Origin: Limnephilus marmoratus
Taxonomy: Eukaryota > Arthropoda > Insecta > Trichoptera > Limnephilidae
DNA length: 64,000 nucleotides
Reading direction: 5' to 3'
Assembly: GCA_917880885.1 (NCBI GenBank)
Contig: OU862928.1
Location: 12,233,721-12,297,720 of the forward strand
A program made the position numbers and the translations under genes. Below the pieces are notes generated by a model. The model worked only from the letters and a program-made list of their open reading frames with translations. It ran no database searches and had not been told where the DNA came from. Every line of letters begins with the position of its first letter. Position 1 is the first letter of the stretch. Below, one piece after another: positions 31,622 to 43,074 of this stretch.

Positions 31622-32582
31622 CACAAACCATGTTACACAAACCTAGCGTAGCCGCTAAACTATTTGAAAACAGGGATGTTTTTTAAAATTGACGCGAGCA
31701 GGCGGTATAAAGGGGCACAAACCATGTTACACAAACCTAGCGTAGCCGCTAAACTACTTGAAAACGTAGGCTGTTTTTTTAAATTGACGCGAGCAGGCGG
31801 TATAAAGGGGCACAAACCATGTTACACAAACCTAGCGTAGCCGCTAAACTACTTGAAAACGTAGGCTGTTTTTTTAAATTGACGCGAGCAGGCGGTATAA
31901 AGCCACAAACCATGTTACACAAACCTAGCGTAGCCGCTAAACTACTTGAAAACGTAGGCTGTTTTTTTAAATTGACGCGAGCAGGCGGTATAAAGGGGCA
32001 CAAACCATGTTACACAAACCTAGCGTAGCCGCTAAACTACTTGAAAACGTAGGCTGTTTTTTTAAATTGACGCGAGCAGGCGGTATAAAGGGGCACAAAC
32101 CATGTTACACAAACCTAGCGTAGCCGCTAAACTACTTGAAAACGTAGGCTGTTTTTTTTAAATTGACGCGAGCAGGCGGTATAAAGGGGCACAAACCATG
32201 TTACACAAACCTAGCGTAGCCGCTAAACTACTTGAAAACGTAGGCTGTTTTTTTAAATTGACGCGAGCAGGCGGTATAAAGGGGCACAAACCATGTTACA
32301 CAAACCTAGCGTAGCCGCTAAACTACTTGAAAACGTAGGCTGTTTTTTTAAATTGACGCGAGCAGGCGGTATAAAGGGGCACAAACCATGTTACACAAAC
32401 CTAGCGTAGCCGCTAAACTACTTGAAAACGTAGGCTGTTTTTTTAAATTGACGCGAGCAGGCGGTATAAAGGGGCACAAACCATGTTACACAAACCTAGC
32501 GTAGCCGCTAAACTACTTGAAAACGTAGGCTGTTTTTTTAAATTGACGCGAGCAGGCGGTACAAAGGGGCACAAACCATGTT
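31622..32582 (+). repeat. 95-bp satellite array, ten full units
   Basis: CACAAACCATGTT starts at 31622, 31716, 31811, 31904, 31999, 32094, 32190, 32285, 32380, 32475 and 32570, a period of 95 bp with rare 93-96 bp units. Units are nearly identical. Each has a small hairpin TAGCG/CGCTA and the word GGCGGTATAAAGGGGCAC. Open frames through the array merely follow its repeat. Confidence 0.95.
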
Positions 32583-32591
32583 ACACAAACC

Positions 32592-32693
32592 TATGGGCTC
32601 TTATATGACCCGCGTATTCGCCAGGAACCTTTGGAGACATTAGACGAGTTTGACAGGGATACAACGGACGAAATAAACTTGTTCGATTTATAA
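32592..32693 (+). pseudogene. C-terminal coding remnant of unknown element protein (F2)
   Basis: Immediately after the satellite, an open frame of 33 codons reads YGLLYDPRIRQEPLETLDEF then DRDTTDEINLFDL and stop. It resembles the end of the frame at 52443-52631 (GRLYDVTVERPPNTL, TDED, terminal L). It is probably the tail of the protein once encoded by these elements, the rest having been replaced by the satellite. The protein family is not recognised. Confidence 0.45.
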
Positions 32694-34078
32694 GGTATGT
32701 TCGATGATATTATTGTTTAATGGCAACATTTAATTTTGTGTGGTAAAAATATCTATGTTGTTTTTTCTATGGTTTTCGTATCTCGTGTGTCAGAATGTTG
32801 TCTATTTTCATGTGTGTGGTGTGTGTGTATAGAAAATTTTAAAGTAGTTTAATTCAGTTATTATTGTTTGCCGCCGCCTAATTCTTTCAGATTCGGATTC
32901 CCCGGCCCATAGTTAGTATAAAAATGACTAGTTTGATTTTCTAGGAAACAAAATGCTTCCAAAATGGCTATTTTTCCTATGAGTATATAAAAAATTTTAA
33001 AGTCGTTTAATTCAGTTAATATTGCTTGCCCCCGCCTAATTCTTTCAGATTCGGATTCCCCGACCCCAAATTAGTATAAAAATAATTAGTTTGATTTTCT
33101 AGGAATTTCGCCCCTAAACCGAAATTATTCCATGCTTTTATATGTATTATTATAATAAGGTAAAATGCAAACAAACCCAGAGATCAGTAGGCGCAGGCCG
33201 TCGTTCGTGGAACGTGCTCTCTTCTCTAGGGGAATGACACCAGTAATCTCCACCGGCCTGTCAGCTGTAAGGATAGGATTTAGTGTTTCGAGCTGAAAAT
33301 ATTAAAGAAAACATCTTATGAGATACATCAAGACAGACCGACAGATAAAAACAAAACAAGATAAATGCAGAAATGTTTCATATAAATGTTTGTACCTTTT
33401 TGTTTGCAGGTTATAATGGTTTTCACGAGCATAATCATATCGCGAAATGAGACGTTTTGCGATACTAGTAGCCACAAACATATGCACGAGTTCTCAAAAT
33501 TGGATAATAAACGTATTCAATTCTATTTCACTTGTTTAGGAAGCAAATTTTGAATTCCCGTCGCATTGAAATAAACCGTTGAGAGCAATCCGGATACATT
33601 ATTTCACCCAGCTGTCAAAAGCTTAAATTCAAAGTTTTCCTATTGGCATCCAATTTCCCATTGGTGGAGAGAGATTGCGCAAAGATGACGTCACACAGTC
33701 ATAGATATTATCTATCTTCGGTCTTGGTTGAAAATTTGGATCGAAGTTATACCCCCCTGGCTAAGACCTTTCTGCAAATTGGATGGTGTGTTGGAAACCG
33801 CCAATCTGGCTGGCCAGTGACTAGAAATTGTATGGTGTGGAGACCCGTTTAAAGTTGAAGTGTCCAATAGATATTATAGCCTGTCCAATTACTATAGCAC
33901 CCACCATATGAAATATGAAGAATTCAGGATTCTTTCAGTCTAGGGGGCCGGTGCCCCCCCTTGACTGAAAGATCTCATACAAAAAATTGAAATTAAAAAA
34001 ATCATAGTTTAGGCAAATAGATAGCAAAATTCGGTTTAGACATTCCATATTTTATTTTAATAAATCTAATGAATGTTA

Positions 34079-34506
34079 GAGGGGTGTTCAGACATCTAAT
34101 ATAACCGCTAGCAGGTATCTGTTGAACCGCGAGCGCTTATGTTTCGTGGCGTTCACACGGCGCAGATAAAATATTTCTTCCTATGGTAGGAGAGGGGGTC
34201 AGTTGAATTAGCGAGCGGCCACGGAGCGCGCATTTTTTGTACTGAATCTATGGAGTTGACATCTGTCAACCACCGTTCTTGGCAGCTCCGTAATTAAAAT
34301 GACCCCCTCTCCTGTTTTCGTCGGAGTGGGGGGCGCTTAACTGTTGGCATATCGCCTCAGGAGCGGTTACGGCGTAAGATGTGCATTGTCTATGGTTGAT
34401 GTGCGCATAAAGCGCTCAGGTGTGAACGGTCTGAAGGGATTGTATGGAAAGCGATATGTGGCGTGCTATGATCTTTTATATTTATATGCTCAATGTGAAC
34501 GAGCTC
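34079..34506. mobile_element. Harbinger-type MITE with TTA duplication
   Basis: TTA flanks both ends (34076-34078, 34507-34509), and block R at 2370 is the empty site. Termini are imperfect inverted repeats, GAGGGGTGTTCAGACA and GAGCTCGTTCACATT (minus). A 3-bp TTA duplication plus GTTCA(G/C)ACA ends fit PIF/Harbinger. Non-coding. Confidence 0.75.
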
Positions 34507-34906
34507 TTAATGTCGGATTCAAATATTCGCCTGAAATCAAAGTGTTGCCATATATAAAAAAAAACAGTGTGGAATTTTACCAAATTAATTCGGAGACGGA
34601 AAATTTTCATGTAGTGACGTCACATTATAAATTAAACATTATAAATTTCTAAAAAATCTTAGTAATATTTTCGTATATTTTTTCTGTTATTTGCCGGAAG
34701 CCCGCCCGCGGGCTCGGATTTTTTTTCCTTTTTTTTTAAATGCGATTTTAACCCTAATGTATACAGAAACTGTATGAAAAACAAGGTGAGAATCGCTTGC
34801 GCCATTATCATTATTGATGTAACTAATACCTACATTAACCTACTGGTACTGGTAGCTACTCGGAATAATTTTTAAATAAAATATCTATGACATTGTTAGC
34901 GGTTAG

Positions 34907-36082
34907 CAGCGTTGCCGATTTGTGGGTAATTCCCCAAATTGCGGGGAATTTTTAAGATTTTTCAAGAATCGGGTATTTTGCGGGGAACACCGTTTTGCGG
35001 GGAAAATGCGGGGATTCTGGGCATTTTTTGACTTGCCAACCTTTTTGAAAAATATGTATATTTGGTGGTAGATTTTGAAGTTTATTTAATTTTATTTTAT
35101 TTATTTCTAAACAATAATAGTCGGGGCATTCTTGAAGTTCGGGACCCTAACTCGAAGACACATGAATTTGCCAGTCATAGAACTTCTACGATAGAAGGAT
35201 CCCGCTATTCTTGATTTATCCCAACATGGTCTGAATGTAGATGACGATGCTGTAGGTTACTGGGCTTTGGCCTAAAAAACAATACAGGAGGATAGGTACT
35301 GGTTTCCAAATTTAAAAATTGTAATAAGTTCATTATTGCTGGTGTTGCCGTTTTCCAACGCTTCCGTTGAGAGAAAATTCAATGTTCTTAAACATTTGAA
35401 AACAGAAAATAGAAATCACCTTCATACAGACTACTGTGGTTGCATTCATGGCTACTTGAGAAGGGATTAAATAAGAAGGAGGAAGTTTGAAGTTAAATCT
35501 TTCAAACACATAATGTTAACCAAAAAAATTTTAACAAAACAAAAAAAACCACTTCAAAAAATGCACTAAAAAGTAAAAAAATAATTTCGTATTCTTCTAC
35601 AACTTTATAATCAACTTACATTTTCTAATCATCAATATGTAGGTACGATTGTTACTTTTGGAGTCGGTGTCAGCCAAAGGTAGGTTTGTAACTACATACA
35701 TATAAGTGAGATGTGCTTGTGTCGCACAAGCGACTTGCTAACACCGACTCCAAAAATATGGTAAGTTTCCTTTTTTGCCTGCTAGACAATTTATCGGCAC
35801 ACCGTATTGATTTTTTTTAAATGTCTTTATTTTTTCAGTTTCAATATTGGTTTTTGGGTTCAAACCTATTTTTTAATCTTGTATTATGTGCGTAATAATA
35901 TTTTTAAACAATTTTAATCGATAAAAAATGCTACTTTCAATTGAATTTAATATTATTTTGAAGGCAAAATTATGAAGAAACTTGTGGGGAATTTGCGGGG
36001 AATTTGATATTTTGGTCTCCCCAATTTGGGGATTTTGAACATTTTTTGCGGGTATTTTAGAACATTAGCATTGGCAACTCTG
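34907..36082 (+). mobile_element. hAT transposon, internally deleted, duplication GCGGTTAG
   Basis: Termini are CAGCGTTGCCGAT and CAGAGTTGCCAAT (minus strand). The octamer GCGGTTAG flanks both ends (34899-34906, 36083-36090). It retains a piece of a hAT transposase gene. Confidence 0.9.
35238..35470 (+). pseudogene. hAT transposase dimerisation domain fragment
   Basis: The frame reads AVGYWALA, one stop, then KTIQEDRYWFPNLKIVISSL and LVLPFSNASVERKFNVLKHL, KTENRNHLH. The LPFSNASVER..F..LK..KT..RN signature is the hAT family dimerisation (Dimer_Tnp_hAT) region at the C-terminus. The in-frame stop and lack of the DDE portion show it is dead. Confidence 0.85.
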
Positions 36083-36093
36083 GCGGTTAGCGT

Positions 36094-37050
36094 CAGTGTG
36101 ACCAGATTTAGTAGTTTTCTACTTTTTTGGTAGATTTCGAGGTACCAGTAACAGTATCTAGTAGGTAAAAATTATTTGGTATATTTTGGTAGAATTCACG
36201 CTATTCAGCTATTCTGGCACTTTTTGCCTTCATATGGCAAGCCTGTCGAAAAAACGCGGGTTATTCCCCTTTTCATCGAATGGATTGTAACTATCTCTTT
36301 CTAATATAAATTATTCGAGAGGGAAAGCTGTTGAGGGAATCCCACATGTATTGAAAAAAATTTATTAGGTAGGTTTGTCTTTAATTTTCATTCTTTTCGT
36401 AAAATAGAGTGTGATAGATTAGTGGGAATTCCTGTTTTGATTTTTTTTATAATGAAACGTAAATATACTCAAGGATATCGTGGTGAATGGGAGCAAGATC
36501 CCTCATTCAAAAGTTGGTTATGTAAATCTAAAGTAAACACTACTAGTGCTCATTGTAAAGCATGCAACTGTGAAGTACTAAGTAGAGTGGCGTCTTTGAA
36601 GGAACACATGGCTATATCAAAACATATAAGAAATATGAAAGGATGTGACGGTATGCAAATTACTTATGTTAATATGTGTTATGTAATTTCTAGTTAATTT
36701 AATGATTACTCTTGTTAAGACTTTTTTAATACTTCTGAGTTACGCAGTAGTACCCAACATAAAGAAGAAGAACCATAACTCGATCACAATTTAAAAAAAA
36801 AAAAACTATATTTCTGTAGATTTTAATTTTAAGTAAAAAACATTTCTCTAATTTATGGTGTTTTCTATGTTCATTTTATTGTTTTATCGTTATAATCAAG
36901 AGTACAATAATAATGCTTCTTCGTTGTGGCACAACAGCGAAAAAATGTACCTAATAGATTTTTAGTATTTTCAAGTTCTCTTTTGGTAGAATTTAGTAGT
37001 TTTTAAACTACACAAGCAGTAGATTCGTAAAATGAAATCTGGTCACACTG
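36094..37050 (+). mobile_element. hAT-like transposon, non-autonomous, duplication GTTAGCGT
   Basis: Termini CAGTGTGACCAGATTT are identical for 16 bp on both ends. GTTAGCGT flanks both sides (36086-36093, 37051-37058). It carries a small zinc-finger coding exon. It lies three bases beyond the right duplication of the previous hAT. Confidence 0.9.
36422..36697 (+). CDS. Zinc-finger N-terminal fragment of hAT-type transposase
   Basis: The likely start is the methionine at 36452 (MKRKYTQGYRGEWEQDPSFK). The frame then gives SWLCKSKVNTTSAHCKACNC and LKEHMAISKHIRNM, a BED/C2H2-like C-x2-C..H-x4-5-H finger typical of the N-termini of hAT-related transposases. After the finger the frame leaves recognisable sequence near GGTATG (possible splice donor at 36650) and soon stops. 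No catalytic part is left in this 957-bp element, so the gene is an internally deleted derivative. Confidence 0.55.
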   Translation: MGIPVLIFFIMKRKYTQGYRGEWEQDPSFKSWLCKSKVNTTSAHCKACNCEVLSRVASLKEHMAISKHIRNMKGCDGMQITYVNMCYVISS

Positions 37051-37067
37051 GTTAGCGTCCTTGCGTC

Positions 37068-37996
37068 TAGAGGCGGGCAAAGCGTCTCAGTTGAGCGAGC
37101 CGGTTCACTGGGTCTCGTTCAATGAAAAGATCCGGGTCAGTGAACCGGCTCGAATGAACGACTGAATTGGTCCATCTCCCCCGTCCCCTCCCTCGGCCCT
37201 CCACACTTTATTAAAAAGGGAACCCCGATATTTTGGGGTTCCCTTTTTAATCGGATTCTTGTATCCCTGAATGAAAAAATGAAATCCTTTGTATTTAGTT
37301 GAGTTTTGATCTTTGGTGTGAAACCAACACCAACTTTACTTTTTTAACGATTTTTAGAAAGCATGAATTATTGAAAATAAACAATGAATGATTTACTGAA
37401 AATAAACAATGAGCATAATAATAATATAACTTATCCTGTTATAATAAACAAAATAATGTGGCCGGAGCGTCGACGTCACGACTGACGTATTATGCACGCA
37501 TACCCGCTTGAATTACGCACACTACCCAGCAAAGGATAATGTGGCCGGAGCGCTGACGTCACGACTGACGTTTTATGCACGCAAACACGCTTGAATTCCG
37601 ATATTATTATTATATTCATTGTATTTCGGTAATACATGCACGGCGCACGCACACTGACCAGCAAAGGTACGCCACCGCGTAGAAAAGTGTCATAGTGAAC
37701 TGAACTGTAAACCGTTACCTTACTTTCATATTTTACCTTTCTGCGTCGCTGACTAGAGTGGCTATGAACGAACGAACGAAGTGACCCGCGAGCCGCGAGA
37801 TCCGTTGAACGATACACTGCTCTCGGCTCCCACGGGTCAGTCGGGTCTTCGGATCTCACGGGTCAGTTGGCTCACCGGCTCACTCGTTCGCGAAGATCCG
37901 CGAACCGTGAAGATCGTTCTTTGGGAACCGGATCTTACGGATCAGTATGAAAATCCGGTTCACTGAGCCGACTCGTTCGCGAACGACTCACTTCTA
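37068..37996. mobile_element. hAT-like MITE with duplication CTTGCGTC
   Basis: CTTGCGTC flanks both ends (37060-37067, 37997-38004). Termini TAGAGGCGGGCAAAGCG and TAGAAGTGAGTCGTTCG (minus) fit the TAGAGGTGGGCAA type. Inside are a perfect hairpin (37211-37250) and a ~95-bp direct repeat starting GTGGCCGGAGCG (37459 and 37541). Its open frames lack any domain. Confidence 0.8.
37211..37250. other. Perfect 16-bp hairpin inside the hAT-like MITE
   Basis: TTAAAAAGGGAACCCC pairs with its full complement across an 8-base loop. It is probably a structural relic of the transposon and has no known role. Confidence 0.7.
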
Positions 37997-38429
37997 CTTG
38001 CGTCCTTCTTTGCCGCTTTAAAAACTGTCAGGTGCGGGAAATATTTGTGGTGAAAAATCCCGAAAAACCAACCAATATCAAAGTAAGTAAATTTGTTTTT
38101 ATGCATATATAATAGTTTATTGTTCATGGAATGTGTTTTGGTAAATATAGTATACGGTAGCTCAAAATAAACCCATAAAATATTACGCCAAAGTAAATGT
38201 TAACTTTGCCTTGAAAGATTCTCGTGTTAGATTTGAACTACGTACGTGATGTATGATATTTTTTGCAATATTTAGTTTTTCATTTTGTAGAAAAATCAAT
38301 TGAGATTATATATAAAAGACTTTGATTTGCCCATATTAAGTTTTTATTTTACGAAAAATGAAATGCCGGCCCGACGCCGAAAAAATTCTATCGAGTAAAA
38401 CTTTTGTTTCTCGAACGATATTTAAGTGA

Positions 38430-41148
38430 ATATTTATTTATTTATATATATAATTTGTACATTTATTTATAACAATTACAGGCATATAGCCTAAGACGTT
38501 ATAATTGTACCATTTATGCAGTGTATATGCAATGCCAAAAATCTTACAAATGCGCTATAGGACACAAAAAATAAATCTATTTTTTTATCCACCGCATTCA
38601 AAAAGCACGTAGCTCTCCCCAAAGGTGAGTTCATAAATAAATTAGTGCGGCTTGCTCTACTATATAGGAGGTTGTGATGACGTCCTCGAGAGTGAGACTC
38701 TGGTACAAAAAAATTTAATTGGGCCAGTATCTCATTATTAGATAAGTGACCGTTCATTAGTTGAAAAAAATATTTAAGCAAAGCAATACCTCTACGTGTC
38801 TCTAGGGAGTGGTAATTGGTCATGCCTAACATATAAATCGATGGGTAAAGCCAAGAGTAACGTCCATAGAGCCGCGAGAATAAAACCCTAAAAATTTCTT
38901 ATGGACTCTTTCAATGCGTAAAGTGTATGTTAATTCGTGTGGCGCCCAGATGATCGAATTTGACTCAAGTACACTCAGAACTAGTGTGTTATATAATAAC
39001 GTCAGTGTTTTTGTGCTACGAAACGGATATGAGTTTCTAATTACGAAGCCGAGAAGCCTGTATGCTCTGCTTATTAAATCATCGATGTGTTGGTGAAAAG
39101 TTAGTTTGTTGTCGTAAATAACTCCTAGATCTTTGATTTGGTTTAGGTGTTGGAGAATAATTTCATTAATTGTATATTCAAATACATGCGGTTTTTTTGA
39201 TCTTGTATACGAGACGATATTGCACTTGGGTATACTGAAGTTCAAGCCATTTATTTTGGCCCAGTTTGAGGTCACGTTGAAGGAGAATACAGTCAAAAAG
39301 ATTTTTTATTGAGCGATATAGTTTCAAGTCATCTGCAAATAGTAAATACAGTGAATGTGTGATGACTGAACCAATATCGTTAATAAAAATCAAAAACAGA
39401 AGTGGTCCAAGGATAGACCCCTGAGGAACTCCAGAAAAAACTACGAATTCAAAAGAACTGGAACCCTTATAATAAGCAAACTGTCTACGATTTCGAAAAT
39501 ATGAAGCAAAAAACCAGAGTAGTCTTTTGGAAAAACCAAATGAAGCTAGCTTATTTAGAAGAATGTCGATGTCAACCTTGTCGAATGCTTTTTCCAGGTC
39601 AAAATAAGCAACATCCACCTGGCCACCATTGTCAAGAGTTTGTGATAAGAAATCTGAGATGCAAAGGAGGTTTGATGTTACTGACATCTGGGATCTAAAA
39701 CCATATTGACGGTCGTCAAGAATTGGATTAACGTGATTAAGTATATATTTATGTAGAATTTTCTCGAATATTTTCATGATGGAACATAGAACGGCAACTG
39801 GTCGATAATTCCGGATATCGCGTTTGTCTCCCTTTTTGTAGATAGGGGTTATTTTAGTTAATCTCCAGATGTCTGGGAGAATTCCGTTTTTTAGGCATAC
39901 ATTGAAAAGATGACATAATGGTGGTATTAAAAGGTCGGAAAAACCCTTTAGTATAAATGTTGGAATATTGTCAGGACCGATGGAGTGAGGTTTCTTTAAA
40001 TTTGAGAGTGTCTCCTTAACATCTTTTTCTGAAATACTGACCAGGTCGAATGAGGGCCCAATCTGTACAGTGTGAAGTGTAGAGTCAATATTGAGAGTTG
40101 GTTGAACATTTTTGTACACAGATGAAAAAAGGTAGCAAAACTATTAGCGATTTTATCATCAGCAGTCAATTCCTCTCCGTCAAAAATCTTAGACTTAAAT
40201 GAGTTGTTGGATTTTTTTAGATCCTTAATATACTTCCAAAACTGTTTGGGATCGATAGACAATTTTTCTTCCATTGAAATTAAATGATTTTTAAAAGCTT
40301 CACTGATTTCACGTTTTACGATGGAGCGATAGGCTGAAAAACTAGTATAGTCCGAGTTGTGACTAGTTTTTTTCCATTGCTTATGAAAAATATGTTTAAT
40401 TTTAATATTTGAAATAATACTATTGGTGTACCACTTAGGATATACTCTGTGAGCCGTAGTGTGAGGTGTGGAAATGGGTATACACTTGTCGAATATATTG
40501 TAAATTGAATTGTAAAAATTTGTACATAATGCATTAATATCTGTTGAACTTTGGCAGACCGGTTGCCATGAACATTGAGAAAGCAATTCATATAATAAGT
40601 GGAAATTACCCTTGTTGAATCTCCAGACGTTTATGGTTCTAGCTCCATGATAGGAGGTAACTTCTGTTGGACTTGGGTTTAGATATGAACTTGAACCACC
40701 TGAGTGAGCCTCACTAATACTTATAGATAAAGCAGGGTGGTGCTTGTCTTCGTTTGTAATAGGGTCCTGACATTTCTCAACACACTTTACAAGATCCTTG
40801 GCATTACATAAAACTACGTCCAGAGTGTTATTATAATCATTACATATCAAGTTATATTCTTGCAAACCGTAGAAACATTTAAAATAATTATACATGTTCA
40901 CAATATTGGAGTTACAGGAAGGGAGGTTCAAATCCCCTAATATTAAAATATTTTTGTCATTGAGAAGATTGTAATTACTTTCTATTTTTTCGAATATGTT
41001 ATAGTATAACGATATATATAGCATAATCTGTAAACATTTGTACATCATTATGTAGAGAAAATTATTAAGATTATTTATCAAATCCTTTGTTTCGTCAATA
41101 TTTTAGAACAAAATAGTTAAAATTTTAGAATATAATAAATTCTTGACG
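38430..41148 (-). mobile_element. LINE, 5'-truncated and frameshifted
   Basis: The 3' end on the minus strand is an AATAAATAAATA tail (plus-strand 38432-38445). Coding remnants run from the C-terminal half of the endonuclease (41081) to the end of ORF2 (38491). The ORF1 and the 5' half of the endonuclease are absent. A target duplication was not resolved. Confidence 0.8.
38491..41081 (-). pseudogene. LINE ORF2: endonuclease end and reverse transcriptase
   Basis: In order on the minus strand: ILGDLNLPSCNSNI (endonuclease), KKPHSIGPDNIPTFILKG, ITPIYKKGDKRDIRNYRPVA, DVAYFDLEKAFDKVD, SGVPQGSILGPLL, then LLFADDLKLYRSI with the catalytic aspartates, IKDLGVIYDNKLTFHQHIDD, and the tail LFFVSYSAFVRFLAL. 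At least three frame changes (near 40100, 39250 and 38850) break it. The motif set fits Jockey-group LINEs. All catalytic motifs of the transcriptase are still readable, so decay is recent. Confidence 0.85.
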
Positions 41149-41150
41149 TA

Positions 41151-41599
41151 AAGCCGGGTACAGATTGCCGCAACGTAACATGCTATGTAACATGAAATGA
41201 ACATTTCATAAGTGTGGACGCAGCGCGCGCACGAACCGAGCATTTACCTACTCGCATCTGTTTCCGGCATGGTGAACATAGCTCAGTCTGCCGAGAATAA
41301 GTCCTCCATTGTTGGCTCACGTTCCGCAGTACAGACACGAACAAGCCGTCCACACTGACGCTCCGTGCACACTGCGTGCCTTTTTGTATTCGGCGAAAAA
41401 ACCGACACTTTGTGGATTGCGGCACGCACGAGTTGAAATGCTCTGTTCGTGCGCGTAGTGTGCACGGTTCGTGCGCGCAAGGCGTCCATACTATGGGAAT
41501 TCTGTTACATTGCATGATTACATTGCGACAATGTGGACGGCAAATTCTTTCATTGCGTGTTACATTGCATGTTACGTTACAGCAATCTGTACCCGGCTT
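41151..41599. mobile_element. Tc1/mariner-like MITE, palindromic
   Basis: Inverted ends AAGCCGGGTACAGATTGC run for about 45 bp on both sides and TA flanks each end (41149-41150, 41600-41601). The interior is also largely self-complementary (GCGCGCACGAACC near 41225 and its complement near 41465), so the single strand could fold along most of its length. Frames in it are not coding. Confidence 0.8.
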
Positions 41600-41860
41600 T
41601 AGTCATTCGCACAAATACATCGGCATTATTTGTATGTATTTGTGGAAGCCCCAATACACTACTCGCGAAGCTGATCGAGGTTAATCGCTACCCGAATTTC
41701 TACCGATTTCTTAAATATCTCCCTGGCCAGCGCCACACTTGATGGAATTTCCGACGCCTAACTTCCGCGGGAGTCAATCCATTACCATACGTTGCAGCCA
41801 CACTGAATATTAAGTAGCAGATTATCAGTCGACTGCCAACGCTTATACGGTGTGGTCGTA

Positions 41861-42890
41861 ATGGATCCGATTGAAGTGGTAGCTATTTATGAGGCATTAG
41901 AAGAAGAAAGAAAAAGAAAGCGTAAATATTAGGTTCATCCCTTAAATACTCTTCCGACTAGAAATTGGGCTTTCAATGGATGTTGGATCTTTTGGAAAAG
42001 AAGCTGATAGTAATGTATTTAGAAGTTCAAATTTCCGAGAGTGGAGGTTATCCATCTCTTACCCGCCCTGGTATAAGTAACAGATGGTTACTCCTTCAAG
42101 GCTAGAGCAAGGTTCTAATTTTTTTGTTAAACGAAGCTACATTTATTTAGATTAGGTTCTAGACCTCCAGTGTTCTTGCATACGTTGTTAGTAAGCAATA
42201 TGCAAGTGCTTAACAGGAAAAACAAAATGCAAAAAAATAGGTTAGTAAGACAAAGATAAATTAAACAGGGCAAAAGAAAAACTCATTCATGAGGCTCCAT
42301 GAGGCGGCATTTCATCTGTAAAAACTTGCAAACACCTGCATAAAATAGAGAACATAGGTAATACAATAAATCTCAAATCAATTGGCAAGTACCTTATGGT
42401 CAGACCGAAAGCCATTAACAAAAAATGTGAATGGCTTTCGGTCTGACCATAAACTACAAATTTAAAATTTTGGACAGAAACTTTACCATGACATGTTAGA
42501 CCTACCGGAGGATAAAATACTCCCCGGTACTACCGGCCCAACACTACCATTTGTACTGGTAGCTGATGAGGCTTTCGCTTTACATAAACATGTTATGCGA
42601 CCCTACCCCAATAAAACATTAAGAAAAACGTACGTTTAACTACCGCCTATCTCGTGCAAGGCCGTATGTGGAATGTACTTTCGGCATATTGACCAACAAG
42701 TGGAGAGTTCTTCATACGGCCATTCTTACTGATCCCGATTTTGCTACAGAGATAGAAAAAACAACATTTGTTCTTCATAACCCTTGTACGGAGACGAGAC
42801 GGTTTGAACTACAACCACGAATTGTTAACATCTGATCTACCTACATTACCAAACTGTAATACATCTAGACTCTCTAATGCCATAAATACG
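41861..42890 (+). pseudogene. Harbinger transposase, broken
   Basis: The N-terminus from 41861 reads MDPIEVVAIYEALEEERKRK then a stop in RKY*VHP, the usual start of this transposase class. Later come FVLVADEAFALHKHVMRPYP (second catalytic D) and, in another frame, VECTFGILTNKWRVLHTAIL (third catalytic E). A non-matching 270-bp stretch (42184-42455) with a hairpin lies between the parts and may be an intron or insertion. Several frame breaks exclude function. Confidence 0.8.
42394..42452. other. 22-bp hairpin, copy b
   Basis: Same stem as 3655-3713. Here the stem is fully Watson-Crick paired (GGTCAGACC against GGTCTGACC). Confidence 0.75.
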
Positions 42891-43074
42891 AGATAATTAT
42901 TTAAAAAATATTTTATGGAAGAAGGTAAACTAGAGTGGCAACGTAACTTCATTTAGGTAGGGTGACTGATATAATTATTGTTATTAGTTATATAGTTTCA
43001 ATTTGTACATGCATACGAGTACTTATAATTACCTATACCTATGGCAAATTAATAAAGTGATAAACTCACCAACT

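Larger units (their letters stand above)
31135..33131. mobile_element. Long-inverted-repeat (foldback-like) element F2 carrying a satellite array
   Basis: The termini, GGCTAAATTTCGGTTTAGGG at the left and GGAATAATTTCGGTTTAGGG on the minus strand at the right, start arms of about 480 bp. Each arm contains an internal ~190-bp direct duplication (AATCCGAATCTGAAAGAATT occurs twice per arm). ATGCTTTT flanks both ends (31127-31134, 33132-33139). SD-2b near 52053 is the empty site (ATGCGTTT). Between the arms lie ~10 satellite units and a short C-terminal coding remnant. Confidence 0.85.
28795..33910 (+). repeat. Segmental duplication SD-2, copy a
   Basis: The interval aligns in order with 50345-54672, from ATAAATAAACCAGTCATTAG to the TATCTATCTTCGGTCTTGGTT region. 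This copy carries the elements at 30144-30737 and 31135-33131, and copy b carries 52242-54235. At each site the other copy is the empty allele. Non-coding except for a reverse transcriptase remnant. Confidence 0.85.
33912..38346 (+). repeat. Repeat block R, copy broken by four transposons
   Basis: Pieces 33912-34078, 34507-34906, 37051-37067 and 37997-38346 join to match 2221-3135. The hairpin at 33932-33971 is the counterpart of 2235-2273. Subtracting the four insertions leaves ~0.9 kb, like the first copy. Confidence 0.85.

Noticed and set aside
31779..32028. Long open frames on both strands reading PPARVNLKKQPTF or LHKPSVAAKLLENVG repeats
   Set aside because: They are translations of the 95-bp satellite. 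A 95-bp period shifts frame every unit, and only the 93-bp unit makes two repeats stay in phase. No protein evidence.
31622..32582. CRISPR-like array
   Set aside because: Unit and 'spacer' are both identical from copy to copy, and this is a eukaryotic satellite.
34344..34652. 102-codon frame
   Set aside because: It crosses the boundary of a MITE (ends at 34506) into block R, so it is a chance fusion.
37211..37250. Bacterial-type terminator
   Set aside because: The stem and T-run resemble one, but it lies inside a eukaryotic hAT MITE with no gene upstream.
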